Shown here: positions 1 through 6,101 of the stretch, piece by piece | Numbering within the stretch: the first letter of the stretch is position 1 | Layout of the letters: every line of letters begins with the position of its first letter | Origin: Desulfobacterales bacterium S5133MH16 | GTDB lineage: Bacteria; Desulfobacterota; Desulfobacteria; Desulfobacterales; UBA11574 | Direction: 5' to 3' | NCBI GenBank assembly: GCA_001751005.1 | Contig: MAXL01000188.1 | Coordinates: 1 to 6,101 of the forward strand | Length of the DNA: 6,101 nt | Translations under genes and position numbers: made by a program | The notes under the pieces: generated by a model | The model's database searches: none | The model's input: only the letters and a program-made list of their open reading frames with translations | What the model was told of the DNA's origin: nothing

Positions 1-25
1 AGCAGACGTATATTTTGGAAAACAT

Positions 26-3000
26 ATGGCCGACCTGCCGGATGGTTCCATCGTATTTTTTCCATGCCGGGACAACCTTCTGTGCTGCGGACTCACAGGG
101 ATTGTTACCTTTAAGAAAAAGAATAAAACAGACGACCGTATCGACATTAACTCTTTGAAAGATATGCTCATAAAAATCCAGGATCTTTGCTATGCAAACT
201 GCCGGCAAAATGACTTGAATCTTGAAGATCATTATCTGGGTGGGGAAAAGCAGATTGACGCTCTTTTCCGAAACGTGCGAAACTTAAAATGCAATGATCT
301 TTTTTACAATCTTTTCACTAGCCGGGAAAGTCAGCGCGAACTTGAAAAATTTGCCGATCGTCTTTTCCAATTCATTGATAAAGAACAAAGGCTGCTGGAC
401 CATCATATGGGGCGCCTTGAGTCTGATGATGTGGATATTCTGTCACGGCGTATCGATTGTATCAAGGACATTATCTGGTGCCTCACTTCAGAAATTTCAA
501 ATAATATCAAAAAGATAAAAGATTTATTAAGAAATGACCATGAAACTCACACCAGTTATGAAGTCAATATCTTCAAACAGATCAATGCCGTACTGAACAG
601 TATCGACCGTCTTGAGGTCAGGGGTCGCGATTCTGCAGGAATATCCATGATGTTTGTTCTCGATGATTCTGAATTTGACAGGTTCGAAGAAACAATAAAA
701 AAGGCGAATCTTTATGATCAGTTAAAAGAACGTTCAACCCAAGATGTTCTGGTTAACCTGGGAATCAAAATAAATGGGTCAGAAGATGAAAACGGTCAAA
801 AACGTGTTGCCATTGCCATTACCTATAAAGTTGCCGCTGAAGTCGGGAGTCTTGGAGATAATAGTCATTTACTGCGCAACCATATAAAAAACGATACGAT
901 TCTCCATAAACTGGTCTCATTTTACCCGAAATACCATACAATTTCCGCCCACACGCGCTGGGCATCGGTAGGCGCCATCAGCGAACCCAACTGTCATCCT
1001 GTGGACAACAGTACCACAGGGAGCAGTGTTCCAAAAAGCGGTATCATACACGCCTGCCTGAACGGAGATATCGATAATTATCTGGAACTTAAAAATGAAT
1101 ATGAAAGGCATGGATGTCTTATACCTCAGGATATCACTACAGATACAAAGATCATTCCGCTTCAGATCGAAAAGTATATTAACCAGGGTTTTGATGTTCA
1201 AGAAGCATTCCGCCTGGCTGTAAACGACTTCAAGGGATCACATGCCATATCCATGCATACGGATTTGTCTCCGGGAAAGATCTTTCTGGCCCAGAAAGGA
1301 AGCGGTCAGGCTATTTTTATCGGTATTGCCAAAGATTACTATATGCCCAGCTCAGAGGTCTACGGACTGATTGAAGAGACCCCCTTTTTTATCAAGATGG
1401 ACGGTGAAAAACAAGTACAAGGCAGAGACGGTACGACCCAGGGGCAGATTTTTATCTTGAATCAGGATTCCGCCGGAGGAATGGACGGCATTAAAGCAAT
1501 CTATTATGACAACACCCGGATTGACCTTGGTAAAAATGACATAAAACATACCGAAATTACTTCAAGAGACATAGACCGCCAGGATTTTCCCCATTATTTT
1601 TTGAAGGAAATTTCGGAATCTCCGCATTCTGTGGAAAAGACCCTTCAGAAGCGCTGGAAAATCAAGGAAGATAAGATCCGGCGGTATGTCGTCACCCTGG
1701 ATGAAAAGACATTCCCTGAAACTTTGCAAAAGGCCCTGCTGGATAAAAAAATACGACGAATCTTTTTTGTTGGGCAGGGTACCGCCGGTGTTGCTGCCCA
1801 TGCATGTGCGGACATTCTGAATTACTATATGGACGATCCGTGGTTTTATATCAGTGCACTCAAAGCATCTGAGCTAAGCGGTTTTAAACTTAATGACCAT
1901 GACGATAAAAAAATGATGGCGGACTCCCTTGTGATTGCCATAAGCCAGTCCGGAACAACCACAGACACAAACCGTACCATCGATATGGTGAAAGAACGAG
2001 GCGCCCACACCATGGCTATCGTTAACCGCAGGGATTCGGATATTACCTTCAAGGTTGACGGTGTTATGTACACCAGCAGCGGCAGGGATATCGAGATGTC
2101 GGTAGCTTCTACAAAAGCCTTCTATTCTCAAATCGTTGCAAGTGCTCTTTTGGGTCTTAAAATTGCCGGACTTCTAAATCGCAGGAGTGATGACTTTGTT
2201 ACCGCACAAATAAAAGAGCTTCTTGCAATGCCCGGTCATATGAGAAAAATCCTTTCAATGCATAACAAAATCGGAAACTCTGCGAAAAGGCTTGCGACAA
2301 CCAAGACATACTGGGCCGCAGTGGGCAGCGGTCCCAACAAGGCCTCGGCAGATGAAATCAGGATTAAACTGAGTGAGCTTTGCTATAAAACGATTTCATC
2401 CGATTATGTTGAAGATAAAAAACACATCGATCTTTCATCGGAACCGCTGATTATTGTTTGCGCCGCCGGAGCCAGAGGGACGGTAATCGGAGATATTATA
2501 AAGGATACGGCGATATTCCAGGCACACAAAGCTACGGTGGTTGTCATCGCTAACGAGGGTGAAAACCGGTTTGAACCCTATGCAGCGGATGTTTTCCACG
2601 TCCCGATTGTTAGTGAGCATTTTGCCCCCATTCTGAACACCCTGGTGGGGCATATCTGGGGATATTACGCTGCCATGGCAATTGACGAAGGGTCACGCTT
2701 CCTGTACGGGTTCAATAAAGATATCCGGAAAACAGTAGACGATTATGCGAATAAAGGCATGGATGTTTATGAATTGATCCTTGAAAAATCTTTTAGGGAA
2801 AAAATTGCTTTTTTCTATAAAGAGTTCAGAAGAAAAAAAAGCGATAACAGTTTTCCGTCTGCCATGGGACTTGAAGCGGCATCGGATCTGACTCTTCTTC
2901 TAAAATATCTGTCCGGGAGACTGCCGGTATCTGATTTTGAAATAGATTTCGGAAAAAAAGGTACGGCGCTGAACATGCTGAACAGGCTCTTTGAATGTTT

Positions 3001-3679
3001 GGGAGAGTCGATTAACTGTATGTCCCGACCTGTGGATGCTATCCGGCACCAGGCGAAAACCGTCACTGTGGGGACAAGCCGTATCAGCGAAAAGGTAGAG
3101 GGGATACTGTTCGAAGCACTGACCCAATACAATATCCATGCTTCCCAGCTTATTAACAGAAATATTATGGTTCTTAAAAATCTTCAGGAAATCGTTTCAG
3201 ATATAAAAGGAGCCATTTTTTACAGAATCGGAGGCCTGAACGTTCTTGGCGAACCCACAGATCAAACCACAATCGAAATAATAAAAAAAGAAGGTACCTT
3301 AAAACCGATTCCGTCCCGTGTAGAAACCGACTCCCTGCTTAAGGGGACCAAAAGAATCATTGTACGGGAAGGGAATGTATATATCGGCAAAGGACGGAAA
3401 GACGACCGAAGCATTATCGTTATTCCGATTATATCCGCCTCTGCCGCCACACCGAATTTGATTGAATACATACTATTATTGAATATATCCTTTAAAGAAA
3501 ATGTTCCGCTATATGTAAAGATAAAAGCTCTTGGCGGAAAATACGAGCGCATCAAAAACATTGTCCAGGAAAACAGTGTGATATGGGATGAACAGTATAT
3601 TGAGATCGTGGGAATGAAAGAGCTTTTTGGAATATCTGCGGAAAAAATCGGGGAATTTATTGTCTCCCGTGTTTCATGA
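26..3679 (+). CDS. Giant GlmS-like glutamine-fructose-6-phosphate aminotransferase (glutaminase + two SIS domains, with large insertions)
   Basis: Likely makes glucosamine-6-phosphate from fructose-6-phosphate and glutamine in the cytoplasm. Seen, against E. coli GlmS aligned by eye: nucleophile-like C21-G22; RGRDSAG at 199-205; HTRWA at 309-313 (R311 = R73, W312 = W74); NG at 346-347 (oxyanion hole N98-G99); D373 = D123; hinge HYFLKEI at 523-529; SIS1 with SQSGTTTDT at 640-648 and VASTKAF at 693-699; SIS2 with E777, K781, E784 and H800 matching E481, K485, E488 and H504; C-tail VDAIRHQAKTVTVG at 1003-1016, K1011 = K603. At 1217 residues it is twice the family length: about 150 extra residues between C21 and R199, 65 between R199 and R311, 112 before the C-tail, 200 after it. 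A weak GGA lies 6 bases before the ATG; the frame is open back to base 2 without another start codon, so translation could begin upstream. It may be the sole GlmS or a paralogue with another substrate. Confidence 0.85.
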   Translation: MADLPDGSIVFFPCRDNLLCCGLTGIVTFKKKNKTDDRIDINSLKDMLIKIQDLCYANCRQNDLNLEDHYLGGEKQIDALFRNVRNLKCNDLFYNLFTSRESQRELEKFADRLFQFIDKEQRLLDHHMGRLESDDVDILSRRIDCIKDIIWCLTSEISNNIKKIKDLLRNDHETHTSYEVNIFKQINAVLNSIDRLEVRGRDSAGISMMFVLDDSEFDRFEETIKKANLYDQLKERSTQDVLVNLGIKINGSEDENGQKRVAIAITYKVAAEVGSLGDNSHLLRNHIKNDTILHKLVSFYPKYHTISAHTRWASVGAISEPNCHPVDNSTTGSSVPKSGIIHACLNGDIDNYLELKNEYERHGCLIPQDITTDTKIIPLQIEKYINQGFDVQEAFRLAVNDFKGSHAISMHTDLSPGKIFLAQKGSGQAIFIGIAKDYYMPSSEVYGLIEETPFFIKMDGEKQVQGRDGTTQGQIFILNQDSAGGMDGIKAIYYDNTRIDLGKNDIKHTEITSRDIDRQDFPHYFLKEISESPHSVEKTLQKRWKIKEDKIRRYVVTLDEKTFPETLQKALLDKKIRRIFFVGQGTAGVAAHACADILNYYMDDPWFYISALKASELSGFKLNDHDDKKMMADSLVIAISQSGTTTDTNRTIDMVKERGAHTMAIVNRRDSDITFKVDGVMYTSSGRDIEMSVASTKAFYSQIVASALLGLKIAGLLNRRSDDFVTAQIKELLAMPGHMRKILSMHNKIGNSAKRLATTKTYWAAVGSGPNKASADEIRIKLSELCYKTISSDYVEDKKHIDLSSEPLIIVCAAGARGTVIGDIIKDTAIFQAHKATVVVIANEGENRFEPYAADVFHVPIVSEHFAPILNTLVGHIWGYYAAMAIDEGSRFLYGFNKDIRKTVDDYANKGMDVYELILEKSFREKIAFFYKEFRRKKSDNSFPSAMGLEAASDLTLLLKYLSGRLPVSDFEIDFGKKGTALNMLNRLFECLGESINCMSRPVDAIRHQAKTVTVGTSRISEKVEGILFEALTQYNIHASQLINRNIMVLKNLQEIVSDIKGAIFYRIGGLNVLGEPTDQTTIEIIKKEGTLKPIPSRVETDSLLKGTKRIIVREGNVYIGKGRKDDRSIIVIPIISASAATPNLIEYILLLNISFKENVPLYVKIKALGGKYERIKNIVQENSVIWDEQYIEIVGMKELFGISAEKIGEFIVSRVS

Positions 3680-3697
3680 TTTGTGTTAATTTAGTTC

Positions 3698-3727
3698 TTT
3701 GGTAACTGTTTAAAAAATAGAACCAAA
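3698..3727. other. Weak inverted repeat in the gap before the DUF1844 gene
   Basis: TTTGGT (3698-3703) can pair with ACCAAA (3722-3727) around an 18-base A/T-rich loop. Allowing one bulged C at 3697, GTT (3694-3696) also pairs with AAC (3728-3730). It lies just ahead of the AGGAGA ribosome binding site at 3735-3740. There is no U tract after the stem, so it is not a standard rho-independent terminator. It may be chance in A/T-rich DNA or a small mRNA structure. No other signal is seen in the 67-base gap. Confidence 0.2.
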
Positions 3728-3746
3728 AACATACAGGAGATCAGAA

Positions 3747-4166
3747 ATGCCGGATAAAAAAGATTTTATTATCAAAGACAAAAGAATGTTCGCGCAAGGG
3801 GATCCGGAAAAACAGGATCAAGAGACAACAGAAGAAACGGCCAAACCTTCAAAAGAGGAGGTTAAGGCAAGTGAATCAGAAGAGGCGGTTGCTCCTGAGG
3901 AGGATAAAACAGATTATCAACTGCCGAAAATCAATTTTGCTACCTTTATTTTTTCGTTGAATTCATCTGTACTGGTACAACTCGGTCTAATTGACGATCC
4001 TGCCACCGGTAAAAAGACGAAGAATCCGCTCCTTGCAAAACAGACTATAGATATTTTAGGCATGCTGGAAGAAAAAACCCGAGGGAATTTGACAAAAGAT
4101 GAAGAGACCATGCTGAAAAATATTCTATATGACCTGAGGATGATATATGTAAAAGAAAAGGGATAA
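3747..4166 (+). CDS. DUF1844 domain protein, function unknown
   Basis: A 139-residue soluble protein with no signal peptide or clear membrane segment. Residues 1-18 are basic and 20-58 form a low-complexity acidic stretch rich in E, K, S and T, probably disordered. Residues 62-136 match the DUF1844 pattern as I remember it: a phenylalanine-rich start (NFATFIFSLNSS), VQLGLIDDPATGK at 77-89, AKQTIDILGMLEEKTRGNLT at 97-116, and a C-terminal helix with LKNILYDLRMIYV at 123-135. The family has no known biochemical role; it is mostly helical and recurs in Desulfobacterota and some other phyla. The start is well supported: AGGAGA ends 6 bases before the ATG. It lies 67 bases after the GlmS-like gene and 12 bases before ispE, so it is probably cotranscribed and translationally coupled with ispE. 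Whether it acts with IspE is unknown. Confidence 0.85.
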   Translation: MPDKKDFIIKDKRMFAQGDPEKQDQETTEETAKPSKEEVKASESEEAVAPEEDKTDYQLPKINFATFIFSLNSSVLVQLGLIDDPATGKKTKNPLLAKQTIDILGMLEEKTRGNLTKDEETMLKNILYDLRMIYVKEKG

Positions 4167-4178
4167 TCCGGATATGTC

Positions 4179-5048
4179 ATGAGGATTCTCTCTCCTGCTA
4201 AAATAAACCTGTTTCTCCAAATTACGGGAAAACGACCCGACGGCTACCATGATCTGGTCAGCCTGATGTACTGTGTCGGACTTTACGATACGGTATCACT
4301 TACTTTCGGCGTTAAGGAGACTTCCGTCTCCTGTTGCCATCCGGACATTCCGGAAGATGAAACAAATCTTGCCTTTGCCGCTGCATCTCTTTTTTTAAAC
4401 ACCCTGAATATAAATCAAGGGGTAAAAATTTCCATAGAAAAACAGATACCGGTTGGAGCCGGTCTTGGAGGAGGAAGCAGCAATGCCGCTGCTGTTTTTT
4501 TGGGGTTGAATCGCCATTACGGCTATCCATTTTCCCCGGAAAAACTCATATCCATGGGGCGTTCAATCGGGGCGGATGTGCCCTTTTTCATTTTTCGGAA
4601 ACCGGCAATAGTAACCGGTATCGGTGACAAGCTCAAAGCTTATCAAGGGATTGAAAGTTTTAAGATATTATTGGTTTTTCCCGGTTTTAGCATTTCAACG
4701 GCCAAGGTTTATAAAAATCTTAATTTGGGATTGACAAACTGCAAAAAAAAACTTAAAAGTTTTCTTTTGAACGAGCAGGGCTTTGATCCGAGATGCCATT
4801 TATGCAATGATCTTGAATCTACTGCGGCATCAATGTATCCGGACATATTTAAAGCCAAAGAGGCTCTTTTAAGACATGGCGCACTGGGGGCGCTCATGTC
4901 GGGAAGCGGATCCGTGGTATTCGGCCTTTTTTCCGATTCGGATACAGCCTTGAAAGCAAATAACGCACTTGCAGAGAACGACAAGTGGCAGTTATATCTT
5001 GTTGATATGATGACAAAAGAGACAGGAGACAAATCGGAACAGGGATGA
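4179..5048 (+). CDS. ispE: 4-diphosphocytidyl-2-C-methyl-D-erythritol kinase (IspE)
   Basis: GHMP-superfamily kinase of the MEP isoprenoid pathway. It phosphorylates the 2-hydroxyl of CDP-methylerythritol with ATP in the cytoplasm. Seen: the N-terminal SPAKINLFL at 5-13 with K8 (= E. coli K10), GKRPDGYHDL at 17-26, the ATP-binding glycine-rich loop PVGAGLGGGSSNAA at 91-104, GADVPFF at 131-137 with catalytic D133 (= D141), NDLES at 210-214, and the C-terminal GHMP motif MSGSGS at 240-245. The length of 289 residues is normal (E. coli 283), so it looks intact. The ATG at 4179 places K8 correctly; the ATG at 4174 is in another frame and stops at once. The ribosome binding site is weak (CCGGA 6 bases upstream, AAGGGA 15 bases upstream), so coupling to DUF1844 translation 12 bases upstream is plausible. 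No terminator is seen before the tRNA. Confidence 0.96.
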   Translation: MRILSPAKINLFLQITGKRPDGYHDLVSLMYCVGLYDTVSLTFGVKETSVSCCHPDIPEDETNLAFAAASLFLNTLNINQGVKISIEKQIPVGAGLGGGSSNAAAVFLGLNRHYGYPFSPEKLISMGRSIGADVPFFIFRKPAIVTGIGDKLKAYQGIESFKILLVFPGFSISTAKVYKNLNLGLTNCKKKLKSFLLNEQGFDPRCHLCNDLESTAASMYPDIFKAKEALLRHGALGALMSGSGSVVFGLFSDSDTALKANNALAENDKWQLYLVDMMTKETGDKSEQG

Positions 5049-5073
5049 TTTGTCTTGACTGCATTTTTGATTA

Positions 5074-5148
5074 TGGGGCGTAGTCAAGTGGTAAGACACA
5101 GGATTTTGGTTCCTGCATTCGGAGGTTCGAATCCTCCCGCCCCAGCCA
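5074..5148 (+). tRNA. tRNA-Gln, anticodon TTG
   Basis: A full cloverleaf can be drawn. Acceptor TGGGGCG (5074-5080) pairs with CGCCCCA (5138-5144); D stem GTC/GAC (5083-5085, 5095-5097); anticodon stem CAGGA/TCCTG (5099-5103, 5111-5115) with loop TTTTGGT, giving anticodon TTG at 5106-5108, which reads CAA and by wobble CAG; T arm GGAGG-TTCGAAT-CCTCC (5121-5137); discriminator G5145. The CCA end is encoded (5146-5148). The weak U1-A72 pair and G73 suit bacterial tRNA-Gln. It lies 25 bases after ispE and 29 bases before prs, so the tRNA is probably cut from a longer mRNA. TTGACT at 5055-5060 is the only promoter-like hexamer nearby, and no matching -10 exists. Confidence 0.97.
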
Positions 5149-5177
5149 GGTTGCGCCAATAATGAATGGTAATATAA

Positions 5178-6101
5178 ATGAGTGATTTTGTAATATTTTC
5201 AGGAAATTCAAACCCGGTTCTTTCCCAAAAAATATGTGAATATATCAATGTTCCTCTGGGAGGGGAAAAAGTAAAAAGATTCAGTGACGGTGAAATCCAG
5301 ATCGAAATAGATGAAAATGTAAGATCAAAAGAGGTTTTTGTAATTCAGTCAATCTGTTCTCCGGTGAATGAAAATCTGGTTGAGCTACTTCTGATGTTAG
5401 ATGCCTTAAAGCGTGCTTCGGCAAACCGGATAACAGCGGTAATTCCCTATTACGGGTATGCACGGCAGGACAAGAAGGTAGCGCCGCGGGTTCCGATCAG
5501 CGCCAAACTGGTTGCGGATTTACTGACCGTGGCCGGTGCAGCCCGGATCATTACAATGGATTTGCATTCCGGTCAGATTCAGGGGTTTTTCAACATTCCG
5601 GTGGACAATCTTTTTGCTGCTCCGGTTATTATCGATTATATCAGAAAAAAATTTAATAATGACCTTGTGATCGTTTCTCCGGATGCGGGTGGGGTTGAAA
5701 GGGCCAGAGCCTTTGCAAAGCGTCTAAATGCCGGACTTGCTATCATTGATAAGCGGAGAGACGCCCCCAACCAAGCCAAGGCCATGGCCGTGATCGGCGA
5801 TGTTGCCGATAAGGTTGTGGTTATTCTTGATGATATGGTCGATACCTCCGGCACCCTTGTCGAAGCTGCCGGAGCTATCATGAAAAATGGCGCCAGGGAG
5901 ATCCATGCAAGCTGTTGCCATGCAGTTCTGTCCGGGCCGGCCATCGAACGGATTGAGGATTCGGACTTGAAAACCCTGGTTGTAACTGACACGATTCCTT
6001 TGAAAGACAATGCCAGAGCCTGTGATAAAATCAAAGTGCTTTCGATTTCGGAGCTGATTGGCGAGGCGATAATTCGCAGTTTTAAGGGAGATTCCGTAAC
6101 T
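5178..6101 (+). CDS. prs: Ribose-phosphate pyrophosphokinase (PRPP synthase), 3' end outside window
   Basis: Transfers pyrophosphate from ATP to ribose-5-phosphate to make PRPP for purine, pyrimidine, NAD, histidine and tryptophan synthesis; cytoplasmic, class I, usually hexameric. The frame is open from 5178 to the window end: 308 codons with no stop, against 310-320 for the family, so only a few codons are missing. Seen: RFSDGEI at 34-40, YYGYARQDKK at 91-100 (ATP site), MDLHSGQIQGFF at 127-138 with H130 (Mg-ATP), SPDAGGVERA at 167-176, the flexible catalytic loop DKRRDAPN at 191-198, and the PRPP/ribose-phosphate loop ILDDMVDTSGTL at 216-227. The ATG at 5178 gives the usual N-terminus and directly follows an in-frame TAA (5175-5177), so translation cannot start further upstream. 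No clear Shine-Dalgarno sequence precedes it. In related genomes rplY/ctc and pth often follow. Confidence 0.96.
   Translation, partial: MSDFVIFSGNSNPVLSQKICEYINVPLGGEKVKRFSDGEIQIEIDENVRSKEVFVIQSICSPVNENLVELLLMLDALKRASANRITAVIPYYGYARQDKKVAPRVPISAKLVADLLTVAGAARIITMDLHSGQIQGFFNIPVDNLFAAPVIIDYIRKKFNNDLVIVSPDAGGVERARAFAKRLNAGLAIIDKRRDAPNQAKAMAVIGDVADKVVVILDDMVDTSGTLVEAAGAIMKNGAREIHASCCHAVLSGPAIERIEDSDLKTLVVTDTIPLKDNARACDKIKVLSISELIGEAIIRSFKGDSVT

Noticed and set aside
80..88. CTG at position 80 as the true start, giving a Met-Cys-Cys-Gly N-terminus
   Set aside because: CTG starts are rare, no good Shine-Dalgarno sequence precedes it, and Met removal would expose C20 rather than the Cys-Gly pair. 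It is kept only as the alternative to propeptide cleavage.
2815..3139. Two overlapping antisense frames opposite the extra segment of the GlmS-like gene
   Set aside because: The sense frame is continuous and carries the conserved C-tail just after the insertion; the antisense frames lack a ribosome binding site and recognisable motifs.
3680..3746. Rho-independent terminator after the GlmS-like gene
   Set aside because: The only inverted repeat has a 6-base core with two G-C pairs and an 18-base loop, and no T tract follows it.
5055..5083. TTGACT at 5055-5060 as the -35 box of a tRNA promoter
   Set aside because: At 16-18 bases spacing the -10 position falls inside the tRNA and shows no TATAAT-like hexamer; the upstream TATGAT at 5006-5011 has no matching -35.
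5636..6034. Antisense 132-residue reading frame opposite prs
   Set aside because: It lies wholly within the conserved prs coding sequence, resembles no family I know, and is what a shadow frame of a moderately GC-rich gene would look like.
1..6101. CRISPR array, transposon ends, phage or defence genes
   Set aside because: No direct repeat array, terminal inverted repeats, transposase, integrase or nuclease-like protein is visible; nearly all the sequence is accounted for by five housekeeping-type genes.

Overview
The window carries four protein-coding genes and one tRNA, all on the + strand and tightly packed. The order is a giant GlmS-like amidotransferase, a small DUF1844 protein, ispE, tRNA-Gln(UUG), and prs running off the right edge. 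The run ispE / tRNA-Gln / prs, and the DUF1844 gene before ispE, resemble the arrangement I know from Desulfobacterota (former Deltaproteobacteria, such as sulfate reducers and Geobacter relatives). With the moderate GC content, a Desulfobacterales-like organism is my best guess. It is an inference from gene order and protein style, not from a database match.

Region by region: positions 26-3679 encode a 1217-residue protein with every main landmark of glucosamine-6-phosphate synthase (about 609 residues in E. coli), but twice the usual size. The extra length lies in insertions within the glutaminase half, in an insertion that splits the second SIS domain from the canonical C-tail, and in about 200 residues after that tail. 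A 67-base gap with a weak hairpin precedes the DUF1844 gene (3747-4166), which has a good ribosome binding site. After 12 bases comes ispE (4179-5048). The tRNA-Gln gene (5074-5148, CCA encoded) follows 25 bases later. prs starts 29 bases after the tRNA (5178) and is open to the window end; by length it must be within a few codons of its stop.

Functionally these are housekeeping genes: amino-sugar supply for peptidoglycan and LPS (if the GlmS-like protein makes GlcN-6-P), isoprenoid precursor synthesis (IspE, MEP pathway), glutamine decoding, and PRPP synthesis. Short spacing and a single strand suggest cotranscription of at least DUF1844-ispE-tRNA-prs. I see no convincing promoter or rho-independent terminator.

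The unusual item is the GlmS-like protein. Its apparent nucleophile cysteine is not next to an initiator Met but at residue 21, so activation would need propeptide removal. The active-site C-tail lies inside the chain rather than at its end. No CRISPR array, transposon, phage gene or defence system is visible.
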